From assembly GCA_034406715.1 (NCBI GenBank), contig CP137864.1, positions 1 to 64,000 of the forward strand: a stretch of 64,000 bases of DNA, in the 5' to 3' direction. This DNA is from Rhodotorula mucilaginosa. Taxonomy: Eukaryota; Basidiomycota; Microbotryomycetes; Sporidiobolales; Sporidiobolaceae. The notes below the pieces were generated by a model. The model was not told the DNA's origin. It ran no database searches and worked only from the letters and a program-made list of their open reading frames with translations. Positions 23,304 to 36,300 of the stretch are shown piece by piece. Made by a program: the position numbers and the translations under genes. Each line of letters opens with the position of its first letter. Position 1 is the first letter of the stretch.

Positions 23304-23412
23304 TCGGGAAAGGCCGGGATGGGTTTTTTTGTTGTTGTCTCTCTCACATCGTACACGCAAATCTGAGGAAATACAACACGTGTAAATGCAGGGGGGCCAG
23401 TCATCGGAATCG
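23304..23412. other. 109-bp convergent spacer
   Basis: IRC3 ends on the plus strand and the exonuclease gene ends on the minus strand. The short spacer has a T-rich patch near 23320-23335 that may serve as a shared 3' end region. Confidence 0.5.
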
Positions 23413-24703
23413 CTAGCGAGTCCAGCCGGCGGGTTTGCTGTCGTCGGCCGTCTCGCCGATGGGAGCGTCCATGAGTTTGACAAAGACGGCCAGCGTGGCC
23501 CAGGCGTCGTTGCCCGAGTTGTGGTACGCGAGCGAGTCACCTCCCGGCAACGCGACGTTGAGCGACTTGCACGCATCTTCGAGGCGGACTTGGCGTTTCC
23601 GGCGGGACCATCCCGAGTAGAGGCGCTGCGTGTCGAGGAGGAAGGAGCCGCGTTCGGCGTAATCGGGCGCGTGAGGTGGTTCGGGCATCAGCGGGTTCCG
23701 CTCGAACCGGTTCAGGTCGAGGCCGAGGGCGGTCAGCGAGTTTACGTCGCCGCGGTGGTCGTGGAGTAAGAGGACGGAAGGGCCGGTGGCCGTTGGGGGA
23801 GTGAGGATAGTGCTGAGTTCTGCGACGAGGTGCTCGCGGGGTAGGACGGTGCTCTGCCCGAATTGGAAATGGTCGCGCGCGTCGGGGCAGTAGCGACCGT
23901 TGCGTTTGTCGGCGTTCTCGGCGACGACGTAATGTTTCGTCGTGAACTGAGATCCGCCGTTCGGAGCGAACCGCAAGCATGCGATGCCGACTTCGGTGAT
24001 CAAGTCGTGGTCGCGCTCCCACGTCTCGACGTCGACGGCGACATAGTGCGGTTCGCCAATCTCTCCGCGGACGACGCGGTCGCGGCAAAAGGTCCACGCC
24101 GACTGGGCCCGTTTCAGTTCGCGCCAGTGCGCCGTCGTCGCGTGCCAGTCGTCTTCGTCTTTCAGTTCGCCGAACCTCCGCTCGAGTTCTTCCTGTGAGT
24201 GAAAGACGTGGGTGCGGATCCCCTGGCCGGCGCCGCTGGGAGTACCCTTGACGAGTTCGCTCCGTTTCCGGAACGCCGTCTCTTTGAAACTCGCGCGGGC
24301 TCTCGAGGGCCCCATCAAGTTGGACAGGTCGGCGATCAGGACGTCGACTTGTTGTTGCGAGAGAAAGAGTTCGCGGGCGAGACCGGGCAAGGTCGCCTCG
24401 TACACGGTCAAGGGGAAGCCGCCGAGGGCGTCGACAAAGGTGGTCATGGTCGAGTGCGACTTGAACCAGTCCCGCGCGAGGCCGTCGCGCTTGAGGAGCG
24501 GCGTGTTGGGCCAGCTGAACAGGACTGCGGGCAGAACTGGTCAGCCTCCGGAGACTACGAGCGTCGCACTCGTCGGTCGGGAAGACCAAGTGGGGGCCCT
24601 TCGAGGGAGACCAGCTGTCGGGTCATCCAGAGGACGCACCATACTTGAGCTGGACAAACACTTCGGGCAGCTCTTGCTCGTCTCGCGGCTCGCCCTGCGC
24701 CAT
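23413..24703 (-). CDS. DEDDh 3'-5' exonuclease-fold protein, GFD2/YDR514C-like (QIP-related)
   Basis: RNase H-fold protein of the fungal GFD2/YDR514C group, to which the quelling-linked exonuclease QIP is related. Two exons, 24640-24703 and 23413-24524, give 391 residues in phase. The DEDDh signature is visible: YVAVDVETW (D and E), LLLHDHRGDVNSL (second D), and YHNSGNDAWAT (H and last D), with LLDTQRLY and LEDACKSLNV between them, as in this family. The residues point to an active nuclease, but the substrate is unknown. The ATG at 24701-24703 is the only in-frame ATG before the first intron; the longer upstream frame starts with GTG. Divergent from transporter A. Confidence 0.8.
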
Positions 24704-25789
24704 CTCGTCGCCGTCGAGGGAGCGAGAGGAGATCGCTTCTCCAGCTCCGCCTGTCGTTGACCGCGACCCTCTGGGTTTGGCGAGTTGCTGGCGAGGCCGT
24801 ACGTGACCAGTAATTCCGTGTGGATGCGCTCCCTCCTCAACCTCGGCAGGATCAGCAGCGGCTCGACGCAGCGAAGCAGCTGAAGAGCAAGAGACACTGA
24901 GCGGATTCCGGGGTTTGACCACGACGCCTCTCTAGCTCCCGGTCGCTATAGCAGATTCGACAGTCTCGGTCCAATCAGGTCTCGCTACGCACTCGCGGAG
25001 CCGCACCCGCGCAAACTCGCTCTTCGCGGTGTGCGCGGACCGCTCCCTCTTTCATCACCAAGTCTCTGAGACGATGAAGCGAGCCAGCTCATGCAGTCGA
25101 AGCTGTGGACGCTATACGCTGCAAAGATGCTGTGATTGACCGCTCAGCCCGGTTAAGCTGCATCACCTCGCCCAACGTGCCGGCGGAGCACTCTTCACGT
25201 CGCTCCCTCCTCCGAGTCAAGTTTCTGTGCACTCCGAGTCCAGCTCATCCAGCGGTGGACAGGATCAGCTCCTCCGCCCGTTCAGCGAACCTGATCGACC
25301 CCGCCGCTTGGCTGCTGAGACCGGCTACCTCGACAAAGAGCCCGGGGTTCGCCGGGGCGATAAACTCGACAAGTCCGGAGTTTCCGCTTCAGGACGCCTG
25401 TACGCACTGTATCGCGCGCCAATACCTTTGAAACGCGGTCTACGGCAGTCAAAGTACGTCGAAATCGGCAAGGCAGCTCGCGCGCGCGTGAGATGGAGAG
25501 CATCTGGCCACTGACATGTGCATCTTTTGACAGGAATCGAAGAGCAGCTCACAACGGGTCGCGGCTTCGAGCAGAATATTAGTACGGGTCATGACCCGAT
25601 CAGCAAGGCCAAGTAAGGAGCGCCTTAAGACGGTCACCCTACTTTCCAGATCAGATATGGAGCCCTGTGTTCCGATTCCCCCCTCTTCTCGTGCCTTCCT
25701 AAACCCGTCATCGTCGCTCTCCGTCCGATGATCCGCACCCGCCTCGTTTAACTCGACCGGCCACCACGCTCTCCCGCCTACCGCTCACC
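24704..25789. promoter_or_regulatory. 1.1-kb divergent upstream region, exonuclease gene / ABC transporter A
   Basis: Holds the promoters of the exonuclease gene (minus) and of transporter A (plus). Reading frames here start only at GTG or lack any recognisable domain. The CCGCGGAAGCT motif found upstream of transporters B and C was not seen here. Confidence 0.5.
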
Positions 25790-28700
25790 ATGGCACTGCC
25801 CATCGGGATCGTGGGTGCTTCGGCCGTCGTGCCGCAACACGATCACATCGATCTGCACCATCGCTCACCGAACGAGACTCGACGACACTCTCCGACGCTG
25901 TCGGCTTCTGGTACGACGCTGCATGGCGGGGACGAGAAGCGCCAGCATCCCGAGAAGAACGGGCACGCACATGATCACCACGTTCATGTCGACAAGGCCA
26001 AGCATGCGTTCGCGGTGGGTCTTTCGAATGTATTCGTCTCGTCACGGCGTTCTGCTCCTGACTCAGAACTTCTCACCCCCTTAGGTCCTGCGACACGAGC
26101 TCTCCCGCCGGTCGTCTCTGCATCGGACTCGAACTGGCTCGAAAGACGTCGAGAAGGAAGGCTCGGACGACTCGGAAGACTTTGACCTGCTGGCGTACCT
26201 CCGCAACGAATCCGAGCAGTACGACGCCGCCGGCTTCAAACGCAAAGTGATTGGAGTCGTGTGGGAGAAACTGAATGTCACCGGAGCGGGAGGGATGAAG
26301 GTCGGTCCGCGCTCTGTCCCCTCCCTCGTGAAATCGCCGGGTCGTCCGACTGATCATGTTTTCCCCTGAAGATGCATATCCGCACGTTCCCGGATGCAGT
26401 CAAGGGAGCGGCACTCTGGCCTATACTCAAGTTCATGAAGGTCACCCACATGGGACCGTTCAAGCTCAAGCCGGTCGACATCTTGCACGAGTTTGACGGC
26501 TGCCTGAAACCGGGCGAGATGTGCCTCGTCCTCGGTCGACCCGGCTCGGGGTGCGTTCTCCTTACTTTGACGCGCAAGATCGGAACACCACGTTGACTCG
26601 TGATTCTCCGCAGTTGCACCTCCTTCCTGAAGACGATCGCCAACAACCGCTTCGGTTTTCTGGCGGTCAACGGCGAGGTTTCGTACGGCGGTATCCCCGC
26701 CAAGGAAATGGGCAAGCGGTACCGCGGCGAGGTCGTCTACAACCAGGAAGACGATGTCCACGCCGCCACCCTCACGGTCGCTCAAACGCTCCTCTTCGCC
26801 CTCAAGCTCAAGACCCCGGGGAAACTCCTGCCCGGTCAGACGAGGAAGCAGTTTGACAACGAGGTCTTGGAGCTCCTCTTGCGGATGCTCGGCATCACGC
26901 ACACCCGGAATACCAAAGTCGGTTCGGCGAGCGTGCGCGGGGTCTCAGGCGGCGAGCGCAAGCGCGTTTCGATCGCGGAAATGGTGCGTTTCTTCCTCTC
27001 GCAAAAGGGACTCTAGACGCTGACGGTACAATGGAGAACAGATGGCGACGCGTGCCTGCGTCGCTTCGTGGGACAACTCGACGCGTGGTTTGGACGCCTC
27101 GACCGCACTCGACTACGCCAAAGCGATCCGGATCCTGACCGACGTTCACCAGATGGCTACGTGAGTTTGAGCATCGATTTCGATCATCGAGCGACACTCC
27201 ACTCACGGGATACCTGTCCTTGCAGCTTCGTCTCGCTTTACCAGGCCGGCGAAGGGATCTACAAGCAGTTCGACAAGGTCCTCGTCATCGACGAAGGGCG
27301 ACAGGTCTACTTCGGACCGGCAAGCGAGGCACGTCAGTACATGATGTCGCTCGGTTACGCCGACTTGCCGCGTCAAACCACGGCCGATTACCTCACGGGT
27401 TGCACCGACCCGAACGAGCGCAAGTTTGCCGAGGGGCGGACGACCAATGACGTTCCGGCCGGCGCGGTCGCCCTGGAAGCCGCTTACAAGCAATCCGAGA
27501 CGTACGCGCGCATGATGGCCGAGCGCGACGAGTTCAAAGCGCACATCGAGCAGGACACGGCGGCCCTGAACGAGTTCCGCCAAGCCGTCGCGGAAGAGAA
27601 GCGCCGCGGGGCCGGGAAAAAGTCGCCCTACACGGCGTCGTTCGCGTCGCAGGTCTGGGCGCTCATGGTCCGGCAGTTCCAACTCAAGGCGCAGGACCGT
27701 ACCGACATGATTGTCAGCTGGACGACCAGTGTCATCATTGCGCTCTTGGTCGGCTCGTGCTACTTCCTGCTGCCGGAGACGGCGGCCGGTGCCTTTACGC
27801 GCGGTGGTCTCATCTTTACGGTTCGTGGCCTTTCCGGCTGTGTGGACCCTCGACGAGATTTGACTGACCTTCTGAGTGCACCGCAGGCTCTGCTGTTCAA
27901 TTCGTTCCAAGTGCGGCTTCCCTGACTTTGAGCAGGTCCTTCGAATACTCACCCCCTCACCCGCTCCAGGCCTTCAACGAGCTGCCGACGCAGATGATGG
28001 GCCGAGTCATCTTTTCTCGTCATCGCCGGTATGGATTCTACCGACCGAGTGCCGTCACGGTCGCGTCGACTCTCGCCGACTTGCCCAACTATGCCGCCCA
28101 GATCCTCGTCTTTGACGTGCGTTGCTCTCCTTGAGGTTTCTCTCGTGTTTCTGTCGAGCTAATGATGTAAGAACCGCGCGCAGATCATCCTGTATTTCAT
28201 GGGAGGACTCTATCGCAGTCCGGGAGCCTTCTTCTCGGTGAGCAGCGGTCGCTGTGTCAACGAGTTTTATCTGGTGGCTCACGAACCCCCTTTACAGTTC
28301 TACCTCATTGTCCTGTCGGGCTTCCTCTCGCTGTCCGGCTTCTTCCGACTGCTCGGCACGCTCTGCCCTAGCTATGACCACGCCGCACGCCTCGCTTCCG
28401 TCCTTATCTCGATTATGTGAGCGGCCTTTTCCACTGTTGTCGTGGGTCAAGAACATGGCGCTGACCTCGGTGCAATTTCGTACAGGGTCTGCTATTCCGG
28501 ATATCTTGTATGTGTTCGGACGGAAAAGACTTTCTGGCACCGGAAGCTGACGTCTGCTGCTCTTCAGATTCCGCACTACGCGCAGCACGACTGGCTTGCG
28601 TGGTTGACCTGGCTCAATCCTGTGCAGTACGTCGAATCGTCAGCGGCGTGAACGGGTTCTCTGAGATGGCCTCGCTGACTTCTGTCATCTCTTCCAGATA

Positions 28701-31700
28701 CGCCTTCGCCGCCGCCATGAGCAACGAGTTCAAACGGATCAACCTCCTCTGCGAAGGCATCTATATCACTCCTATAGGTCCCGGATATCCCGCGACTTTG
28801 GGACCGAATCAAGTCTGTACGCTTGCCGGCGCAACACCCGGCAATCCGATCGTCCCCGGACGCGATTACATCTACGCATCGTTCCGCTTCGAGATCGCTC
28901 ACCAGTGGAGGAATTGGGTGCGGTCGTCCCACTTATCGCCCTAGCAGACGGTCAAGCGAAACTGACGCCATAGGGTGCTTCACACAGGGCATCACGATCG
29001 TCTTTTTCTTCGCTTTCAACGTCATGCAGGCCATCGTCGCCGAGTATATCGACCACGGAGCCGGTCACCCGGCCATCAACGTGTTTGCCAAGGAGAACAA
29101 GGAGCGCAAGGCTTTGAACGAGAAATTGCAGGCGAACAAGGAGGCCTATCGGAAAGGCGAAATCGAGCAAGATCTGTCCAACCTCATCCAGACCCGCAAG
29201 CCCTTCACTTGGCAGGACGTCACGTAAGCTGGAGGACCATCTATCTCTCAGAAGCTACGCTAACTGCGTTCGTCCTCTCGACAGCTACACGGTTCCAGTT
29301 CCGGGCGGTCAACGGCAACTCCTCGATCACGTCTACGGCTACGTTCGCCCCGGTGAGCTCACCGCGCTCATGGGCTCTTCCGGTGCGGGAAAGACGACTC
29401 TTCTCGACGTGTTGGCGAATCGCAAGAATGTCGGCGTCATCGGTGGCGAACGCTTAATCGCTGGTCGACCTCCGGGGCCCGACTTTCAGCGCGGGACCGC
29501 TTACGCCGAGCAGCTCGATGTCCACGAACCGACGGCGACGGTTCGCGAGGCGTTCCGCTTTTCGGCCTACCTCCGTCAACCGGCTCATGTCTCAAAGGCC
29601 GAGAAGGACGCCTACGTCGAAGAAGTCATCAGCTTGCTCGAGCTCGAAGATTTCGCCGACGCCATGATCGGTTTCCCCGGCTTCGGTCTCGACGTCGAGG
29701 CGCGGAAGCGCGTTACGATTGGCGTCGAGCTTGCCTCGAAGCCGCAGCTCCTGCTGTTCCTCGACGAACCGACTTCCGGCCTCGACGGCCAATCCGCCTA
29801 CAACATCGTCCGCTTCCTTCGCAAGCTTGCCGCTGCCGGACAGGCTATTCTCGCCACCATCCATCAGCCGAACGCGCTCCTCTTCGAGAACTTTGATCGA
29901 CTTTTGTTGCTCGAGGGCGGAGGCCGTACCGTCTACTTTGGCGATATCGGCAAAGACTCGCACGTTCTCCGCGACTACTTTGCCAAACACGGGGCGGTCT
30001 GCCCTGCCGAGGCCAATCCCGCGGAGTACCAACTGGAGGCGATCGGCGCCGGCTCTACTCGTCGTGTCGGAGATCGGGACTGGGCCGACATCTGGCTCGA
30101 CTCGGAGGAATTTGCCCAGGTGAAGGAGACGATCAAGCAGCTCAACGCCGAAGGGTTCGCCATGCCGGAAGATACCGGAGGCTTGGGAACTTCCTGTAAG
30201 TCACGTCCACCTTCCGAGGCGCTGTGCTGCCCAGGCTGACTCTCGCTGGTTTCAGACGCTACGCCGTTCTGGACTCAACTCCAGGTCGTCAGTACTCGGA
30301 CCTTCCTGGCATTTTGGCGTTCTCCCGATTACGGCTTTACGCGTCTCTTCCAGCATATCTCGATCGCTCTGATCGTCGGCCTCACGGTGAGGAGCGAGTT
30401 TCCGACCTCGCCTACCCGAGAAGCTGACTGTTTTGCCACTCCAGTTCCTGAACATCAACGACTCGCTCGCTGCGCTCCAATACCGCGTTTTCGTCATCTT
30501 CTTCTTCGCCGTCCTCCCCGGTATCCTGCTGAGCGTCATCGAACCGAACTTTATCGTGGCGGTTAGTCTCAAACGCCTTCAAGGTGTCCTTCTGCCGCGC
30601 CTGACTTTTGACCTTCCTGCAGCGCACACTCTTTGTTCGGGAAGCTTCGTCCAAGATGTACTCGCCCGTCGTCTTCGCCCTGGCTCAGCTCGCCGCCGAG
30701 ACGCCCGCGTCCGTCCTGTGTGCGGTCGTCTTCTTCTTGCTGCTCTACTACCCTGTCGGTCTGAACTTTAGCTCGAACCGAGCCGGTTACGCTTTCGCCA
30801 TGGTGCTCATCACCGAGGTGCGTACTCTCTCAAGCTCCGCCCCCAGGGAAGCGGTACTGACTGCCTTCTCGCCTTTCGTGACAGATGTTTGCGGTGACGC
30901 TCGGACGTGAGTTGGCCACGCGCTCTTCGGTTCACGAGCACGTCACTCACTTGCGCTCCCGCCGCTTCTGCAGAGGCCGTCGCGTCGCTCGCCCCGTCAA
31001 TCTACTCGGCAGCCATGACGAATCCGTTCTTGCTCATCATTTTGTGAGCGGAGGGAGGCGAAACCGATCGGAGGCTGAGCGCGGGGCTGATCGTGCCTTG
31101 CCCTTTCCAGCGCGCTCTTCTGCGGCGTTACCGTGCCGAAGCCGGACATGCCGTCGTTCTACAGTACGTTCAGGCTCACAACGCAAAGAGTCGCGGTCGG
31201 CAAAGCCTTGTCCAGATCATTAATCCCTCGCTGACATCTTTCTCGCTCTACAGGGTCCTGGCTGTACGTTCCTAGCTTTGAGAGTCCGCGCTACCTCTCG
31301 GCTAACTCGAGTCCATTCCACCTCACAGCTACTGGGTCAATCCTCTCACCTGGCTCATCTCGTACGTGGTCTCGCATTCTCCAACCGCTTTAGCTGTCCT
31401 CGCTAAGTCTCTCCCGCCTGCACTGACCCTGAGATTCACCGTGGCAGGGGTTTGACGGTCAACGAGCTCCACGATCAGCCGGTCCGCTGCACCGACTCCG
31501 AGTTCAGCGTGATCCAGCCGCCGCAAGGGCGCACCTGCAACCAGTGGCTCGAGTTCTATTCGGCTTTCGCTGGCGGCTACATCAACAACCCGGACGCGAC
31601 CAGTGATTGCCAGTGTAAGAGAAAGGCTCGCGAAATCAGCGTCTGGGCGACTTTTCGGAGCGGGACTAACCTGCGGTTCTTCAGTCTGTCGGTACAGGGT

Positions 31701-31845
31701 CGGCGACGAGTTCTACCGCGTCCTGGACATCAACTTTAGTCAGCGCGGGCGCAACATTGGCATTTACCTCTGCTACCCCATCTTCAACGCCATCGTGACA
31801 ATCCTCGGCACTCGCTTCCTCACTTTCCGGTACAGCAAACGGTAG
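25790..31845 (+). CDS. PDR-type full-length ABC transporter A (ABCG family)
   Basis: Plasma-membrane drug/lipid exporter of the fungal pleiotropic-drug-resistance group, (NBD-TMD)x2, about 1,450 residues in more than 20 exons. Start [13 protein letters not shown]1: Walker A GRPGSGCTSF with Cys in place of Lys, signature [13 protein letters not shown] (near 26943), Walker B region [14 protein letters not shown]1 follows [12 protein letters not shown], with the TM1 exon ending near 27820. NBD2: Walker [13 protein letters not shown] (29371-29406), degenerate signature [15 protein letters not shown], Walker [19 protein letters not shown]2 ends FRYSKR. The one-sided NBD defects are normal for this family. 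Differences from B and C: no intron at the AEY/LEAIG junction (about 30030). It has a 10-nt micro-exon at 31254-31263. Junctions checked join in phase and no frame break was seen. Confidence 0.93.
31254..31263 (+). other. 10-nt micro-exon in transporter A
   Basis: The bases between a CTACAG acceptor and a GTACGT donor are GGTCCTGGCT. Joined to the upstream ..TAC A and downstream C TAC.. they read Y-R-S-W-L-Y-W, which matches the uninterrupted Y-S-A-W-L-Y-W of transporter C. Confidence 0.8.
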
Positions 31846-33314
31846 AAGCGGGCGTGAATCATTGCCTGCCGGTCCCATTTGCCTTGTCTATTCTCCAGCT
31901 GCGGACTGAATGCAATCTAGATTCGAACAACATCCTTTGAGCTCCGTCCGCGAGACTCGCGCGCAATGCCATCATTGCGCCACTCCGTGAAGATCCTGGA
32001 GTCTCTGCAGAATATATAGCGAGAATCCTGTCGCGCATTGTGACTGCTTTCGTCCGGGTACCTATAGCATAGACCATCAGAGTGAAAAAACTTTGCAGCT
32101 ATATCCATCCGTGTCTCGCGGCGATTGACACCGTCTTTTTGAGTCGCAGCAGACCTCACCGACAGTTCTACGCTCTGATCGCCTGCATCTGTTCTAGCGT
32201 GACCACAAATCACGTCAGCCTGGAGTCGATTCGACCGCTGTTGCCTCGACGCCTGTATCGTGGACCATCCGCGCTCATCAGATCGTTCGCTCAACCTTGA
32301 CCATCGACGACTGCCAACGTCTCCGCCCACCGTACGTCTACAACAATGAACGCTCTCTCTACGGCCTTCGCCACGGGCGAGTGAACTCGCGCCTCGCCCT
32401 CTCGTCTTCTTCCGGCTGTCGGACCTCGAAGTATCGGCCGGATCACCAAGCGACTCGCAAGCGGCAGACACACGATCCAGGTTACCGGCCATCGGACCGA
32501 CAACGCAACATAAGACAACATCTGCTCTCGGCGCTCTCGGGGTTGCTTTTGCCGTCGTGCTAAAGAAGCCACCTGTTGGTGCTTCGCCTCTCTTGCTCGT
32601 CGGCAGTCACTTTCGTCAACGAGCAGGCGCTCAGAACAGGATCGCCCTTGGGCTCTCGCATGCTACCGACAGAATGTACCTTTCGTACTCAGGAGGCTGT
32701 CACGAAACAACTGGCTGTCGGGATCGCCTTGACCACATCCGGCGGAGAACATCGACCGAGAACCCTCGCCACACGCTCCGCAGACTCGATCGAAGACCAG
32801 CCTTCCACCGGAAGCCAACGCCAGTGCTGTCAATATTGACCGAGATGCTGGAACTCGTCGTCATGAGTTGTCCAGCCGGCCTCGAAACGCTCCTTGCGAA
32901 ACGCTCTGGTCGGAGTTTGGCACCGCCGCCTTCCCGGCACATGAAGAGACGCCATGCGGAACCGCGGAAGCTATGCCAAGCGTCGATGAACTGTCGGCCC
33001 AACGCGCAGCGCCAAACTACTCCCACCAGACGGCGCAAGCGGAGGCCGAATCGCCGCGTTGAAGTCTGTCGCCGATGACGTGTCGCGCTTCGGATCCGCT
33101 CTTTCCGCATCTCTTTTCGCAAACAATGCAGCTATCGTAAGCGACGGAACGCGGCGTCCATGGCGCCGCCGCCTCCGCCAACCCTTCTGTGCTAGCAGGT
33201 GCCGCGGGAGCGAACGCCTTTTCCGACGTCCGCCTCCCTTCCAACCACTTTCCGCGTTAGCTTTTGCTCCTCTCGCAGTCTACAGCACACGCGCCCTTAC
33301 AAAGCAGCACCGTC
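31846..33314. promoter_or_regulatory. 1.5-kb spacer upstream of ABC transporter B
   Basis: Between the stop of A and the ATG of B. Base composition is more even than in the genes, and none of the reading frames shows a domain or sensible codon pattern. It contains ACCGCGGA at 32961-32968, 347 bp before the B start, within an 11-mer also present upstream of C. Confidence 0.55.
32961..32972. promoter_or_regulatory. CCGCGGA-type site upstream of transporter B
   Basis: The 8 bases at 32961-32968 differ by one base from TCCGCGGA, the yeast pleiotropic drug response element. CCGCGGAAGCT at 32962-32972 is identical to a site upstream of transporter C. Function in this lineage is unproven. Confidence 0.35.
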
Positions 33315-36300
33315 ATGTCGATTGGTCTGCCGGTAGGAGTCGTCGGCGCCGCTCCCGTAGTGCCTCAACGCGACACCATCGAGCTGGAGCAGCGAGGAGT
33401 CAACCACGGCGCTTCCACCGACGCATCTATCTCCGGCTCGACACTCGAAGACGACGACGAAGCTTCCGGTCCGAGTGCTGAGCGTGTCGATGTCTCCAAG
33501 GCGGAAGCGGACTTTGCTGTAAGGCGGAGCAAGCCCCGTTAATTCGATGGCGACCATTCCTGCTGACCTCTATGCTCTCGGCATCACAGGCACTCAACCG
33601 CGAACTTTCACGTCGCTCCTCGCACTTCCGGAGTCACGATGGCGAAAAGGATCTCGAAGCCGAAGGCGACGACGCGTCCGAAGACTTTAACCTGCTCGCC
33701 TACTTGCGCAATGAGGAAGCGCAGTACGACGCTGCCGGCTTCAAGCGCAAGGTCGTCGGCGTCGCTTGGGACAAGTTGAACGTCACTGGTTCCGGCGGCA
33801 TGAAGGTGAGACTGTTTCCTTTGACAGCCGTCCCGGCTACAACTCCTTGCTGACTTTGCAACTGCCGGACAGATGAACATCCGAACGTTCCCCGATGCGG
33901 TCAAGGAGGCGGTCTTGTGGCCTCTCATCAAGTTCTTCCAGATCACCAAGACGGGCCCTTTCAAGCTGTCTCCAATTAACATCCTGCACGAGTTTGACGG
34001 CTGTTTGAAGCCCGGCGAGATGTGCTTGGTGCTCGGCCGTCCCGGATCTGGGTAAGCGGGGGCGCGATCAAGGCTTACGCGAGTCGAGTGAACTTACCAC
34101 GGAACCTTCTACACAGCTGCACGACCTTCCTCAAGACGATCGCCAACAACCGGTTCGGCTACCTCGCCGTGAACGGAGACGTCTCTTACGGCGGCATCCC
34201 CGCCAGCGAGATGGGCAAACGCTACCGCGGCGAAGTGGTCTACAACCAAGAGGACGACGATCACGCCGCAACGCTCACCGTCGCTCAGACGCTCTTGTTC
34301 GCGCTCAAGCTCAAGACCCCCGGCAAGCTCCTCCCCGGTCAGACCAAAAAGACCTTCAACAAGGACGTGATGGAGTTGCTCCTTCGCATGCTCGGCATCT
34401 CGCACACCAAGAACACCAAGGTCGGCTCGGCGGCGGTACGAGGAGTGTCGGGAGGAGAACGCAAGCGTGTTTCGATCGCCGAAATGGTGCGTCTTAGCTT
34501 GCGCTCGAGTCGTTTGCCCTTGAGGTCGGCTGAACATAGTTCCTGCTCGGTAGATGGCTGCTCGCGCCTGCGTGGCGTCGTGGGACAACTCGACTCGCGG
34601 CCTCGATGCCTCGACGGCTCTCGACTACGCCAAGTCGCTCCGAATCTTGACCGACGTTCACCAGATGGCCACGTGAGTTCATTGATCTCGCCCTATTCAT
34701 TCGTTGCAGGCATTGACGGTAGACGAGTTACCCCCCTGCAGCTTTGTTTCGCTTTACCAGGCAGGCGAGGGTATCTACGAGCAGTTCGACAAAGTCCTCG
34801 TCATCGACGAAGGTCGTCAAGTCTACTTCGGTCCCGCCAACGAAGCTCGTCACTACATGATGTCGCTCGGCTACGCCGACCTCCCGCGCCAAACGACTGC
34901 CGACTACCTCACCGGCTGTACCGATCCGAACGAGCGCAAGCTTGCCGAGGGCCGGTCGGTTGAGAACGTGCCGGCAACTCCCGAGGCCCTCGAGGCCGCC
35001 TTTAAGCGGTCAGAGGTCTACTCGCGCATGATTGCCGAGCGCGAAGCGTTCAAGGCCGCGACGGAGCGCGACCAGTCGGCTGTACAAGAGTTCCGAGATG
35101 CCGTTGCCGAAGACAAGCGTCGCGGCGTCAGCAAGAAGTCCCCGTACACCGCGTCGTACTGGTCGCAAGTCAGCGCTCTCATCGTCCGTCAGTTCCAGCT
35201 CAAGGCGCAAGACCGCACCGATATGATCGTCAGCTGGACCACGAGCATTGTCGTCGCTCTCATCGTCGGCTCCGTCTACTTCCTCCTTCCCAAGACGGCC
35301 GCCGGCGCCTTTACTCGCGGCGGACTGATCTTCACGGCGAGTCTCCTCGGTTCTCGTCTTTGTCTTTGTCTCCGTCGGACTGACCTATCTCTCCGGTATC
35401 GCAGGCGCTGCTGTTCAGCTCGTTCCAAGTATGTCTGCTCACTCGTCGCGTTCGCCTTTGACAACGGACACTGATCGCCGCTCTACGTCCAGGCTTTCAA
35501 CGAACTTCCAACCCAGATGATGGGCCGAACGATCTTTTCTCGTCATCGCCGATACGGATTTTATCGTCCGAGCGCAGTCACGGTCGCGATGACCTTTGCA
35601 GACTTGCCCAACAACGCCGCTCAGATCATGGTGTTCTCGGTGAGCTGCTCCGTTCCGCATTCGACATTCCGATTCCGATCGCATCTGACGGCCTTGGACG
35701 CAACAGATCATCCTGTACTTCATGGGCGGCTTGGCTCGCACCGCCGGCGCGTTCTTCACCGTAATCGTCGTCTCTTAGCCACCGAGCAGCTCGCGGTATA
35801 CTGACGTTTCCGTCGCTCTCGCCGGTCCAGTTCTACTTGATCGTCATCTCCGGCTTCCTTGCCTTGTCCGGCTTCTTCCGGCTCCTCGGTACCATGTGCA
35901 AAAGCTACGATCAGGCCGCTCGTCTCGCAGCAGTGATCATCACCATCATGTGCGCCTGCATTGTTGGGCCGTGGAGATCGTTTAAATTGCTGACCTAGGC
36001 TTTGTCTCGTCTCAGGATCACGTACTCGGGCTACCTCGTGAGTTTCCCTGTTGCCCAGTATGATGGCGCGTGAGCTGAAGCGTACTCTGTGTCAGATCCC
36101 GACGCAAGCCCAGAAGCGCTGGCTGTTCTGGCTGGGATACATCAACCCGGTCCAGTACGTGCTTCTTGCTCGTCGGAGAGACATTTTCTCGCGCTCATCA
36201 GTTCCTGGCGCAGGTTTGCTTTTTCGGCCGCTATGGACAACGAGTTCAAGCGCATCGACCTCGCATGCGAGTACCCGTATATCACGCCGTACGGACCCGG

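Noticed and set aside
25105-25514. Frames upstream of transporter A
   Set aside because: Begin with GTG, show no family features and lie where the divergent promoters must be.
27063-27095. Apparent loss of catalytic residues in NBD1 of the transporters (Cys in Walker A, Asn in Walker B region)
   Set aside because: This asymmetry is the normal state of fungal PDR transporters and is identical in all three copies, so it is not a sign of decay.
32557-33078. 173-residue frame between transporters A and B
   Set aside because: Starts without ATG, Arg-rich, no domain and codon pattern unlike neighbours; treated as promoter DNA.
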